A DNA stretch of 16,535 nt. Origin: JAHQVI01 sp964407075 (lineage in GTDB: Bacteria; Pseudomonadota; Alphaproteobacteria; Rhizobiales; Rhodomicrobiaceae). The stretch spans positions 1 through 16,535 of the forward strand of contig CAYOUE010000060.1 of the NCBI GenBank assembly GCA_964407075.1. Direction: 5' to 3'. Below are positions 1 through 7,668 of the stretch, in pieces. Every line of letters starts with the position of its first letter. Positions within the stretch are counted from its first letter, which is position 1. Position numbers and translations under genes: made by a program. Below the pieces are notes generated by a model. It saw nothing but the letters and a program-made list of their open reading frames with translations, did no database searches and was not told the DNA's origin.

Positions 1-1371
1 AAGCTCAACATTCCCGTCCTGTCCTCGGCGATGGACACCGTGACCGAGGCGCGCATGGCGATCGCGATGGCGCAGGCGGGCGGCATCGGCGTCATTCACC
101 GCAATCTGGAGCCTCCCGAGCAGGCCGAGCAGGTGCGCAAGGTGAAAAAATACGAGTCCGGCATGGTCGTCGATCCCGTGACGATCGAGCCCGGCGCCAC
201 GCTTCAGGAAGCACTGAACCTGATGAGCCTGCACGGCATATCCGGCATTCCCGTCGTCAAGGTGCCGGTCAACGGCTCTATTGAAGGCAAGCTGGTCGGC
301 ATCCTGACGAACCGTGACGTTCGCTTCGCGACGGATATGGATCAGCCTGTCTCGGAATTGATGACCAGGGACAATCTCGTCACTGTGCAGAAGGGCGTGA
401 CCGGCGAAGAGGCCATGCGGCTGCTTCACAAGCACAGGATCGAAAAGCTCCTTGTCGTCGACGAGCATTATCACTGCATCGGCCTGATAACGGTAAAGGA
501 CATCGAGAAGGCCCGCATGTATCCGCACGCCGCCAAGGACGCGCAGGGCCGCCTGCTGGTCGCGGCGGCCACGACTGTCGGCGATGCCGGATTCGAACGC
601 AGCGAAAGGCTGATCGACGCCGGCTGCGACATGCTCGTCGTCGATACCGCGCACGGCCATTCGGCAAAGGTGCTCGAAGCTGTCGAACGCATCAAGCGGT
701 TGTCGAACGCGGTGCAGGTGATCGGAGGCAATGTCGCGACGGCGGAAGGGACGAAGGCGCTCATCGACGCAGGTGCTGACGGCGTAAAGATCGGCATCGG
801 CCCCGGGTCGATCTGCACGACGCGCGTCGTGGCGGGCGTCGGCGTTCCGCAGCTCACCGCGATTACCGAATGCGCCGAGGTTGCCGCAAAGGCCGGCGTG
901 ACGGCCATCGCTGACGGCGGCATCAAATATTCCGGCGACATGGCCAAAGCGCTCGCAGCTGGCGCGCAATGCGTTATGATCGGATCGCTTTTGGCTGGAA
1001 CCGATGAAAGCCCCGGCGAGGTTTTTCTGTATCAGGGCCGCTCCTACAAATCCTATCGCGGCATGGGCTCGATCGGAGCGATGGCGCGCGGCTCGGCCGA
1101 CCGTTATTTCCAGCAGGAAGTTAGAGATACGTTCAAGCTCGTGCCGGAGGGCATCGAGGGCCAGGTGCCCTATAAGGGGCCGGTTTCCAGCGTGCTGCAT
1201 CAGCTTGTCGGAGGCCTGCGCGCGGCGATGGGCTATACGGGGGCAGAGTCTATCGCGGCCCTGCATGAGCGCGCAGAATTCATTCAGATCACCAATGCCG
1301 GGCTTCGCGAAAGCCACACCCACGATGTGACCATCACGCGCGAAAGCCCGAACTATCCGGTCTTCGGGTAA
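1..1371 (+). CDS. guaB: IMP dehydrogenase, 5' end outside window
   Basis: Oxidises IMP to XMP with NAD+, the first committed step of GMP synthesis in the cytosol. The frame is open from base 1 and gives 456 residues. Compared with the usual 490-500, about 45-55 N-terminal residues lie before the window. The first residues (LNIPVLSSAMDTVTEA) are the conserved start of the barrel. Two CBS motifs follow, around YESGMVVDPVTI and MTRDNLVTV, forming the regulatory Bateman module inserted in the barrel. The catalytic loop GPGSICTTR is present, with its nucleophilic Cys at bases 814-816, and so is the flap motif SADRYFQ. The C-terminal end is intact. The gene converges on mazG and their 3' ends overlap by 19 bases. 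The family call is secure; only the 5' end is missing. Confidence 0.97.
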   Translation, partial: KLNIPVLSSAMDTVTEARMAIAMAQAGGIGVIHRNLEPPEQAEQVRKVKKYESGMVVDPVTIEPGATLQEALNLMSLHGISGIPVVKVPVNGSIEGKLVGILTNRDVRFATDMDQPVSELMTRDNLVTVQKGVTGEEAMRLLHKHRIEKLLVVDEHYHCIGLITVKDIEKARMYPHAAKDAQGRLLVAAATTVGDAGFERSERLIDAGCDMLVVDTAHGHSAKVLEAVERIKRLSNAVQVIGGNVATAEGTKALIDAGADGVKIGIGPGSICTTRVVAGVGVPQLTAITECAEVAAKAGVTAIADGGIKYSGDMAKALAAGAQCVMIGSLLAGTDESPGEVFLYQGRSYKSYRGMGSIGAMARGSADRYFQQEVRDTFKLVPEGIEGQVPYKGPVSSVLHQLVGGLRAAMGYTGAESIAALHERAEFIQITNAGLRESHTHDVTITRESPNYPVFG

Positions 1372-2318
1372 GCCGGATCATTCGCTGCTTGTTGCGCTGC
1401 GCTGCCGGAGCGCGCCGTCCGCCGCTCGATTTCCTTGGCTTCTCTCCACAGCTCTTCCATTTCGGGAAGGTTCACCGCTGCGATGACCCGCCCGTCTTCG
1501 GCGATGCGGCTCTCTATATGCCGGAAGCGGCGCTCGAATTTGCGCGCCGCGCTGCGCAGGGCGTCTTCGGGATCGACCGACAGGCGGCGGGCGAGGTTGG
1601 CGACTGCAAAGAGCAGGTCACCCATTTCTTCTTGGATTTTTACTTGATCGCCTGATTTTATTTCTTGCTCAAGCTCATTCAGTTCTTCCCTGATCTTTTC
1701 AAGGATCGGCGGCGGTGAATCCCAGTCGAAGCCGGCCTTTGCGGCGCGGCGCTGGAGTTTTACCGAGCGTGTGAGGGCAGGCAGGGCTGGCGGCACGCCG
1801 TCGAGGATGCTTTGAGGCTCCGGTTTGCCGCCTTGCGCAGCCATCCTCGTCTGCGCTTCCTGCGCCTTGATCCGCTCCCACAGCCCGGATACCTGTGCGG
1901 CCGCGCGCGCATCCACGTCGCCGAACACGTGGGGATGGCGGCGGATCATCTTGCGCGCAACCGCGTCGGCGACGTCACGAAAGTCGAATTCTCCGGCTTC
2001 TTCAGCCATCTGCGCGTGATAGACGGTTTGCAGCAGCAGATCGCCCAGTTCGTCCCTGAGGTCGGCCATGTCGCCGCGCGCTATCGCGTCGGCCACCTCA
2101 TAGGCTTCTTCAATGGTGTAGGGCGCGATGCTGGCAAAATCCTGCTCCCGGTCCCACGGGCAACCGCGCACGGGATCGCGCAGCACGCGCATCAGCGCAA
2201 CAAGATCGTCAAGGGTCAGCGGGCTGTCACGGGCGGCCCTGTCGTTGAGCCGTTCGATCTCGCGGGCGGCGTCGAACGCGCCGCGCTCGGGGTTGCCGTC
2301 ATTGCCGTCTGTTGTCAT
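1353..2318 (-). CDS. mazG: Nucleoside triphosphate pyrophosphohydrolase MazG
   Basis: Hydrolyses (d)NTPs to NMP and pyrophosphate, a house-cleaning enzyme that also lowers nucleotide alarmone levels in some bacteria (known for the family). The 321 residues carry two MazG modules. The first has EEAYE near residues 70-74 and DELGD at 89-93. The second has EELNE at 211-215 and EEMGD at 230-234. These acidic pairs are the Mg2+-binding ExxE...ExxD motif. The protein is somewhat longer than the usual 260-280 because of about 35 extra residues before the conserved LMRVLRDP...CPWD segment. No internal ATG lies between the first Met and Met43, so I keep the first ATG, although its ribosome site (GAGAG) is weak. 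It lies 131 bases downstream of pepA on the same strand, and its stop TAG sits inside the end of guaB. Confidence 0.94.
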   Translation of the reverse strand: MTTDGNDGNPERGAFDAAREIERLNDRAARDSPLTLDDLVALMRVLRDPVRGCPWDREQDFASIAPYTIEEAYEVADAIARGDMADLRDELGDLLLQTVYHAQMAEEAGEFDFRDVADAVARKMIRRHPHVFGDVDARAAAQVSGLWERIKAQEAQTRMAAQGGKPEPQSILDGVPPALPALTRSVKLQRRAAKAGFDWDSPPPILEKIREELNELEQEIKSGDQVKIQEEMGDLLFAVANLARRLSVDPEDALRSAARKFERRFRHIESRIAEDGRVIAAVNLPEMEELWREAKEIERRTARSGSAAQQAANDPAYPKTG

Positions 2319-2449
2319 GGCGTCTCTCTAGGCGCGCGCCCGAGGTCAAGGCATGGCGGCGCGATCGAAAATTTGAGTTGACAGACGGTTAATGCTGATT
2401 CGCATAAGGTGTATTATGGAAATTCAGGCCATTCCGTCCCGCAAAACGC

Positions 2450-3979
2450 TCATTTTTCATAAAATCTGCGCGCCAGCCGGTCCAGCAGCATCACGCCATA
2501 CCCGGAACCCCAGCTCCGGTTGATGTCCGTCGCCGGCGAGCCCATCGCCGTACCCGCAATGTCGAGATGCGCCCAGACCGTCCCGTTCCTGACGAAGCGC
2601 TGCAGAAACTGCGCAGCCGTAACCGAGCCGGCGTTGCGCCCGCCGATATTTTTCATGTCAGCGAATTTGGAGCTGAGCAGCTTGTCGTATTTCGGGCCGA
2701 GCGGCATCCGCCAGACCTTGTCGCCAGTCTCATGGCCGGCCGTGGAGAGCTGCGTGGCCAGATCGTCATTATTGGCGAACATTCCGGCATGTTCCTTGCC
2801 GAGCGCGACGATGATCGCGCCGGTCAGCGTGGCGAGCGTCACCATCGCCTTCGGCTGAAACTTTTCCTGCGCGTACCACATGATGTCGGCAAGCAAGAGA
2901 CGGCCTTCCGCATCGGTGTTGACCACCTCGATGGTCTGGCCGGAGAGCGATTCGACGATGTCGCCCGGCCGCTGCGCGCTGCCGCTCGGCATGTTCTCGG
3001 TGAGGCCGACGATCCCGACGGCGTTGAGCTTCGCCTTGCGGCGGGCGAGCGCCAGCATCGCACCTGTGACGGCGGCTGCGCCGCCCATGTCGCCCTTCAT
3101 CTCCTCCATGCCGATGGCGGGCTTGATCGAGATGCCGCCGGTATCGAAACAGACGCCCTTGCCCACGAAGCAGAGCGGCTTCGCCTTGGGGTCGTCCGCG
3201 CCGTTCCACCGCATGATTGCGGCATAGCTCGGCCGCACGCTGCCCTGCCCTACGGCGAGCAGAGCCGTCATGCCGATCTCTTGGAGGCGGTCCTGGTCGA
3301 GGATTTCGATCTTCAGACCGGTATTGGCGAGTGCCGAGATGCGGTGGGCGAACTCTTCCGGAGAAAGCACGTTCGCAGGTTCGTTGACGAGATCGCGCGC
3401 CAGCGCCACGCCCTCGCCGGCCGCTTCCAGTTCGGCGAAAGCCGCTTCAGCGTCCTCTGGCCCGGCGCACAGCACCCTCAGCGAGGACAGTGTGTTGACA
3501 TCGCTGTCGTCGTCCTCTTCGCTGTTCTTTTTCTTCTTCTTTTTCTTGTACTTGCGGAATTCGTAGCTGCGCAGCATCGCGCCGAGGGCAACGAGAGCGG
3601 CTTCCCGCCCGCTTATCCGGTATTCGCCCGCGGCTTCAAGAACCAGATCGGCGGTGTCGGTCTTGGCCCCGGAAAGCTGCGCCTTGATGCGTCCGCCGAG
3701 CGCCAGCCAGTCCTCTTCGGCATATTTGCCGGGCGCGCCAAGGCCGACGACGATCAGACGGTCGAGATCGAGGCCCGCAGGTGCGATGATGTCCAGCGCC
3801 GCTTTCTTGCCGCCATCGAATTTGGCGATGCCGGCCGCGCGGGAGATCTGCCCGCCGGAGCTTTCGTCCAGGGCCTTGAGCGCTGGCGGCATGGCCCCGT
3901 CGGGCTGACCGAGCGCGACGCGCGTTCGCGCGGATGCCTCGCCAAGCGGAGCAAAGGAAATTTCGAGCTTCGATGTCAT
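2450..3979 (-). CDS. pepA: Leucyl aminopeptidase (M17 family)
   Basis: Cytosolic dinuclear-metal aminopeptidase that removes N-terminal leucine and other residues in peptide turnover; in some bacteria the family also binds DNA. The 509 residues fit the usual 490-505. All active-site residues of the family are seen: K274, D279, D297, the signature NTDAEGR at 354-360 (D356, E358, R360), and K286 in SIKP. The open frame extends upstream to 4099, but those 40 residues are Arg-rich and unlike the family. The ATG at 3979 (MTSKLEISF) is preferred, with a short AAGG close upstream. Odd: the linker between the N-terminal and catalytic domains holds seven lysines (145-151) followed by EEDDDSD (154-160), both from near-trinucleotide repeats. 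It lies 175 bases downstream of the GNAT-nitrilase gene and 131 upstream of mazG. Confidence 0.95.
   Translation of the reverse strand: MTSKLEISFAPLGEASARTRVALGQPDGAMPPALKALDESSGGQISRAAGIAKFDGGKKAALDIIAPAGLDLDRLIVVGLGAPGKYAEEDWLALGGRIKAQLSGAKTDTADLVLEAAGEYRISGREAALVALGAMLRSYEFRKYKKKKKKKNSEEDDDSDVNTLSSLRVLCAGPEDAEAAFAELEAAGEGVALARDLVNEPANVLSPEEFAHRISALANTGLKIEILDQDRLQEIGMTALLAVGQGSVRPSYAAIMRWNGADDPKAKPLCFVGKGVCFDTGGISIKPAIGMEEMKGDMGGAAAVTGAMLALARRKAKLNAVGIVGLTENMPSGSAQRPGDIVESLSGQTIEVVNTDAEGRLLLADIMWYAQEKFQPKAMVTLATLTGAIIVALGKEHAGMFANNDDLATQLSTAGHETGDKVWRMPLGPKYDKLLSSKFADMKNIGGRNAGSVTAAQFLQRFVRNGTVWAHLDIAGTAMGSPATDINRSWGSGYGVMLLDRLARRFYEK
3527..3547 (-). repeat. AAG/AAA trinucleotide run coding for seven lysines in pepA
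   Basis: Read on the minus strand the codons are AAG AAA AAG AAG AAG AAA AAG. A few codons further on, a GAA/GAG/GAC stretch gives EEDDDSD. Such tracts can change length by slipped replication without breaking the frame. The insertion lies in the interdomain linker, so small changes should be tolerated. Confidence 0.7.
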
Positions 3980-4035
3980 TGGCCTTATGGCCCCTGATTG
4001 TTTGAGCCGGCCTCGTCGGGGGCGCTGCGTTCGCC

Positions 4036-4049
4036 CCGCGCCGGCGCGG
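4036..4049. repeat. 14-bp perfect GC palindrome upstream of pepA
   Basis: CCGCGCCGGCGCGG is its own reverse complement and lies about 57-70 bases before the pepA start codon, in the 175-base gap between the GNAT-nitrilase gene and pepA. It could be an operator or a leader hairpin, but GC-only palindromes are common in GC-rich DNA, so function is not shown. Confidence 0.3.
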
Positions 4050-4126
4050 CGGATGATTTGCGTTGCGCGCGGGATGCGATAAGCCTCGCGGCGGGACAAA
4101 GCACTCTACACGACGCGACGCCGGAT

Positions 4127-4141
4127 GCAACGTCTCGTTGC
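4127..4141 (-). terminator. Short perfect hairpin after the GNAT-nitrilase gene
   Basis: GCAACG and CGTTGC form a perfect six-pair stem with a three-base loop, 13 bases beyond the TGA of the GNAT-nitrilase gene. No run of T follows on the minus strand, so an intrinsic terminator is only possible, not shown. It may instead be an RNA 3'-end stabiliser, or part of the pepA control region. Confidence 0.3.
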
Positions 4142-4154
4142 CGCGGAAGCGCCG

Positions 4155-5699
4155 TCAGGACGCCCGCCTTCCCCAGGTAAGCCGGTACAGGTCGAAGCGG
4201 CGGTCCTTGAAGTTGCGCACCGTGCCCGAGGCGCGCGCCACGCGCAGATCGGCGAGCCGCAGATCGGCGAAGGCGATGGTCTCGGTGTTCGGCCCGGTGT
4301 CCGCCGCCACGCCGTCGCGGGCGAAGGCGAAATCGCACGGCGTCAGGATGCAGCTCTGCGCATAGTGGATGTCCATGTTCTCCACATTCGGCAGGTTTCC
4401 GACGACGCCGGAGAGGACCACGTAACACTGGTTCTCGATCGCCCGTGCATGGCAGCAATAGCGCACGCGCAGATATCCGCGCGGCTCGTCGGTGCAGAAC
4501 GGCACGAACAGGATCATTGCGCCCTGGTCGATGAGATGGCGCGCCAGTTCGGGAAACTCGGCATCGTAGCAGATCAGCACGCCGATGGGGCCGCAGTCGG
4601 TGTTGATGGCGTTGAGCGCGTGGCCGCCCTTCATGTTCCACCAATAGGCTTCGTTCGGCGTCGGATGGATCTTCTCCTGCGAATGCACCGAGCCGTCGCG
4701 CAGGAAGACGAAGGCGATGTTCTTCAGGTCGCCCTGAAGGTCCCTGGTAGGATGCGAGCCGCCGATGATGTTGATGTTGTAACTCACCGCCAGTTCGCTC
4801 ATGAACTCCTTGAACCACTCCGTGTATTCGGTGAGCCGCTCGATCGCCGCTTCGGCCGAGAGCGCCTTGTGCTCAAGCGAGAGCAGTTCCAGCGTGAACA
4901 GCTCCGGAAAGACGACGAAGTCGGAGCGGTAGTCCGAGGCGACATCGACGAAATATTCAACCTGCTTGGCGAACTCATCCTTGTCGCCGATCCTGCGCAT
5001 CTGGAACTGCACGGTCGCCACGCGGACGGTGTCCTGCGTCATCAGACTCTGGGCGGAGGATTTCTCCATCGGCGTTTCCTCCGCCAGCGGATTGGTCCAG
5101 ACCCAGTGGATCGCGTAGCCCAGCGAGGCGCGATCATCGGGATCGTAATTGCGGATGACGCCGATCGGCTCGAAACCGTTGGAGAGGTGGAACTGGATCG
5201 TGCTGTCGCGCACCTTCCGTTCCTGCACGGCTTTCAGATAGGCCTCCGGCGTCGGATATTGCCGCCTGCGCCGCGCGTAACCGGGAAGGCGCCCGCCAAA
5301 GACGATACCCTTGAGCTTCCATTCCTCGCAGAGGCGGCGGCGGGCGTTGTAGAGACGCTGGCCGATGCGCAGACGGCGGTAGCGCTTGTCCACTGCGACG
5401 CCCATGCCATAGAGGAAATCGCCGTCGGGATCGTGGCGCGAGGCCAGCCCCTGGCCCGTGATCTCATCCCAGCTGTGAGGCTTCAGCGCGGCCTCGCCAT
5501 TGATGACGAAGGTCGCAGCGGTACCGACGATTTCGCCGCCATATTCGGCGACGAACTGCCCCTCGGGGAAATTGTTGATCTGCGAACGCGCTGCGCGCTC
5601 GTAATCCCAGTCGGGCGAGTCGTAGCTCTGCTGGCTGATCCTTGCGATGGCCGGCACGTCGGAGAGACGCGCGAGCCGGACGTTGAGTTTGTTTTTCAT
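4155..5699 (-). CDS. GNAT acetyltransferase-nitrilase superfamily fusion protein
   Basis: Two enzymes in one 514-residue chain. Residues 5 to about 200 are a GNAT-like N-acyltransferase domain. The acetyl-CoA loop is seen in GMGVAVDKRYRRLRIGQRL (99-116), with Arg in place of the first usual Gly. Residues about 224 to 505 are a carbon-nitrogen hydrolase domain with a complete Glu-Lys-Cys triad: E266 in FPELF, K343 in QEKIHP and C377 in VLICYDAEFPE. Nitrilase-superfamily members cut amides or nitriles through a cysteine thioester. This bidomain architecture recurs in bacteria as a bifunctional GNAT/carbon-nitrogen hydrolase, but I know of no settled substrate. An acyl-transfer/amide-cleavage pair acting on an amine is only inference. 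The start ATG at 5699 has no clear ribosome site but matches the start of the GNAT fold. The gene is divergent from the eRF1-like gene across 168 bases. Confidence 0.9.
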   Translation of the reverse strand: MKNKLNVRLARLSDVPAIARISQQSYDSPDWDYERAARSQINNFPEGQFVAEYGGEIVGTAATFVINGEAALKPHSWDEITGQGLASRHDPDGDFLYGMGVAVDKRYRRLRIGQRLYNARRRLCEEWKLKGIVFGGRLPGYARRRRQYPTPEAYLKAVQERKVRDSTIQFHLSNGFEPIGVIRNYDPDDRASLGYAIHWVWTNPLAEETPMEKSSAQSLMTQDTVRVATVQFQMRRIGDKDEFAKQVEYFVDVASDYRSDFVVFPELFTLELLSLEHKALSAEAAIERLTEYTEWFKEFMSELAVSYNINIIGGSHPTRDLQGDLKNIAFVFLRDGSVHSQEKIHPTPNEAYWWNMKGGHALNAINTDCGPIGVLICYDAEFPELARHLIDQGAMILFVPFCTDEPRGYLRVRYCCHARAIENQCYVVLSGVVGNLPNVENMDIHYAQSCILTPCDFAFARDGVAADTGPNTETIAFADLRLADLRVARASGTVRNFKDRRFDLYRLTWGRRAS

Positions 5700-5852
5700 C
5701 GGCCGCGATCATTGTTCATTCGCGCGCGTTTGCCAAGCGCCCGCCATTGACGGCGCGTCGAATAATGCACAATTGGTCTCTAAATCGCATGTGAATCTGG
5801 TTTTTTCGCTTCCGCGCCTTATAACCATCCTCAAATGGCAACTGCAAAATTC

Positions 5853-5858
5853 AAGGAG
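5853..5858 (+). promoter_or_regulatory. Strong ribosome binding site of the eRF1-like gene
   Basis: AAGGAG ends nine bases before the ATG at 5868. It is one of the best Shine-Dalgarno sites in the window, fixes this start and suggests efficient translation. Confidence 0.75.
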
Positions 5859-5867
5859 ACCTAAAGG

Positions 5868-6989
5868 ATGCTGCACGTCGATATTCCGACGCTACCCGAA
5901 ATCAAAGCGCTCGTGACGGAACGGCATCCCGCAAGCGTCTCGTTGTATCTACCGGTCACGCCGGTCACGCAGGACGTGGACGCCGACCGCATCGAGTTCG
6001 ACAACATGACGAAGGATGCGCTCGGCCAGCTCAGGAAAGGCGGCGCGGACAAGCGGACGCTGGCGGCGCTGTCCGATCAGCTCGCCGATCTTTCCGCAGA
6101 CGACGAATTCTGGAAATATCAGGCCAACAGCCTCGCCGTGCTCGCCACGCCCGAGCGGTTGCGCACCTTCCGCCTGCCGAACCGGCTGACATCCCATGTC
6201 GAGGCCGCTGACCGCTTTCATCTCAAGCCGCTGATCCGCTCCGTGACCTTCCCGAACGAGGCATACATCCTCGCGCTTGCGGAGAACAAGATCCGCTTCA
6301 TCGAGGTTTTCAGTGAACTTCCCCCGCAGGAGATCAAGGTGCGCGGCTTGCCGAAAAGCGCCTCCGACGCACTGAAGAAAGCAACCATCAACGACCGCTC
6401 GCATAGCCGCAGGATTCACGGCTCCGAAGGCCAGAACGTCCGCCTGCGCCAATATGCGCGCATAGTGGACGCCTCCCTGCGCGGCGTGCTGGCAGGGCGC
6501 GAGACCCCGCTCATTCTCGCCGCCGCCGATCCGCTCGCCGCGATCTATCCGTCGGTGAACACCTATCCGCATCTGCTCGGCGAGGTCATCAAGGGCGGTC
6601 CGGACGAAATGAAGCCCGGCGAACTGGCGGATGCCGCGCGGCCTGTCCTCGACGCGCATTACGCCGCCGAAGTCACCGCGCTACGCAGGCTCTATGCGAC
6701 GCGAGCCAAGCAGGACAGGGCCACCGCCGATCCTGACCGTGCGGCGCGCGCGGCGACTTTCGGCGCGGTCGATACGCTGCTTATGGACATCGACGCCTCG
6801 CTTCCCGGCACGGTCGGAGAGAAGAGTGGCAAGGTAAAGTTCGCAAAGAATGCCAGCGCGGCGAGCTACGATATCGTAGACGAGATCGCCGGGCGCGTGC
6901 TGCTCAATGGCGGGCGCGTGCTCGGCGTGCGCAAGGAGGACGTTCCGGGAGGCGGGGAGCTGGCGGCGATCCTGCGTTACGCGGTCTGA
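5868..6989 (+). CDS. Bacterial eRF1-like (baeRF superfamily) protein
   Basis: A 373-residue protein that I assign to the bacterial archaeo-eukaryotic release factor-like (baeRF) superfamily, perhaps family 11. The clearest part is the C-terminal domain (about 292-373): ATFGAVDTLLMDID (296-309), then YDIVDEIAGRVLLNGGRVL (334-352) and GGGELAAILRY, which resemble eRF1 domain 3 with its L7Ae-like fold. The middle part (about 130-265) would be the domain-2 equivalent. It contains SEGQN at 186-190 in a basic loop followed by a helix (VRLRQYARIVDASL), where eRF1 carries its GGQ peptidyl-tRNA hydrolysis loop. Members are proposed to act in ribosome rescue or stress translation, but this is prediction for the family. 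A strong ribosome site precedes the start. The gene stands alone on its strand, divergent from the GNAT-nitrilase gene and convergent with osmC. Confidence 0.72.
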   Translation: MLHVDIPTLPEIKALVTERHPASVSLYLPVTPVTQDVDADRIEFDNMTKDALGQLRKGGADKRTLAALSDQLADLSADDEFWKYQANSLAVLATPERLRTFRLPNRLTSHVEAADRFHLKPLIRSVTFPNEAYILALAENKIRFIEVFSELPPQEIKVRGLPKSASDALKKATINDRSHSRRIHGSEGQNVRLRQYARIVDASLRGVLAGRETPLILAAADPLAAIYPSVNTYPHLLGEVIKGGPDEMKPGELADAARPVLDAHYAAEVTALRRLYATRAKQDRATADPDRAARAATFGAVDTLLMDIDASLPGTVGEKSGKVKFAKNASAASYDIVDEIAGRVLLNGGRVLGVRKEDVPGGGELAAILRYAV

Positions 6990-6992
6990 GGC

Positions 6993-7022
6993 GGCGCGGA
7001 CGCGGCTTGACGCCCGCGCGCC
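6993..7022. terminator. GC-rich inverted repeat between convergent genes
   Basis: GGCGCG at 6993-6998 and CGCGCC at 7017-7022 can pair, with a further imperfect GC stem inside. It fills the 45-base gap between the ends of the eRF1-like gene and osmC, where a two-way terminator would be expected. There is no T run on either side, so this is weak. Confidence 0.25.
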
Positions 7023-7034
7023 ATTTCCTCTGCG

Positions 7035-7460
7035 TCAGCTTTCGAGCTTTGCGGTCAGAGAAATTTTCGCGTTAAGCACCTTCGAGATCGGGCAGCCTTC
7101 CTTGGCCGCATTGGCGATGCGGTCGAAGTCATCCTGGCCGATGCCCGGCACTTTGGCGTCGACGTCGAGATCTATGGCGGTGATCGCAAAGCCGCCCTCG
7201 ACCTGCTCCAGATGCACGGTCGCCTTCGTCGCTACCCGTTCCGGCGTATGTCCGGCCTGCGCAAGTTCGTGGCTGAACGCCATCGAAAAGCATCCGGCGT
7301 GAGCGGCTCCGATCAGTTCCTCAGGATTGGTGCCGTTGCCTTCCTCGAAGCGCGTCTTGAAAGAATATTGCGTGTCGGCGAGAACGCCGCTCGCGCTTGA
7401 AATCGTGCCATTGCCCGATTTGAGATCTCCCTTCCAGACGGCTGATGCAGTGCGTTTCAT
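7035..7460 (-). CDS. osmC: OsmC-type thiol peroxidase
   Basis: Reduces organic hydroperoxides with a pair of cysteines, usually resolved by lipoyl proteins; cytosolic and stress-linked in the family. The 141 residues match the 140-145 of OsmC along their whole length, with close matches to E. coli OsmC as I remember it: NPEELIGAAHAGCFSMA with peroxidatic C57, EGCPISKVL with resolving C123, and the helper residues R37 (TRFEEG) and E48. The pattern favours OsmC over the Ohr branch. The ATG at 7460 has AAGGA (bases 7469-7473) at good spacing. It is divergent from the dimethylglycine dehydrogenase gene across 208 bases and convergent with the eRF1-like gene. Nothing ties it to the one-carbon genes beyond adjacency. 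Confidence 0.95.
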   Translation of the reverse strand: MKRTASAVWKGDLKSGNGTISSASGVLADTQYSFKTRFEEGNGTNPEELIGAAHAGCFSMAFSHELAQAGHTPERVATKATVHLEQVEGGFAITAIDLDVDAKVPGIGQDDFDRIANAAKEGCPISKVLNAKISLTAKLES

Positions 7461-7593
7461 GGTCGTATTCCTTCTGGTTTTTCATGTCAGGCGGCTAGTG
7501 GCCGGAAGGCCTGCGGGGGCTCCCTTCGGGCTTCCATGAAAGACTTAAGCGGATTGCCGCCGGTAGTCATGTCGTAAATCGCACAACTGAAGT

Positions 7594-7620
7594 CGCAATG
7601 CGTGCGCCCCGATCGGCGCA
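7594..7620. promoter_or_regulatory. Candidate operator upstream of the dimethylglycine dehydrogenase gene
   Basis: Two adjacent inverted repeats lie 49-75 bases before the start codon: CGCA-A-TGCG at 7594-7602 and TGCGCC-N6-GGCGCA at 7603-7620. A related GTCGTAAATCGCA lies just upstream, from 7571. The TCGCA core is also found in the control region between the regulator gene and fhs. Binding by the AraC-family regulator is inference. Confidence 0.35.
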
Positions 7621-7668
7621 GCAGGCGCATCCTTTGCTTTTGGCGCGAATGGCGGAGGCGGAACGGCA

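Noticed and set aside
2378..2417. TTGACA followed by TATTAT as a plus-strand promoter between pepA and mazG
   Set aside because: The spacing is 28 bases instead of about 17, and no plus-strand gene or RNA follows. Probably chance in an AT-richer spacer.
2567..3997. Long plus-strand open frame of 476 codons
   Set aside because: It is antisense to pepA, whose active-site residues are all clear. Its translation is Arg/His/Asp-rich with no recognisable domain, as expected for a shadow frame in GC-rich DNA.
4125..5750. Plus-strand open frame of 541 codons opposite the GNAT-nitrilase gene
   Set aside because: The minus strand has two intact catalytic domains; the plus frame shows no family motif and no ribosome site.
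7487..7570. Possible 27-codon minus-strand gene (MTTGGNPLKSF...) in the osmC-demethylase gap
   Set aside because: No ribosome site, no known family, and the region is a divergent promoter area. It is too short to support from one sequence.
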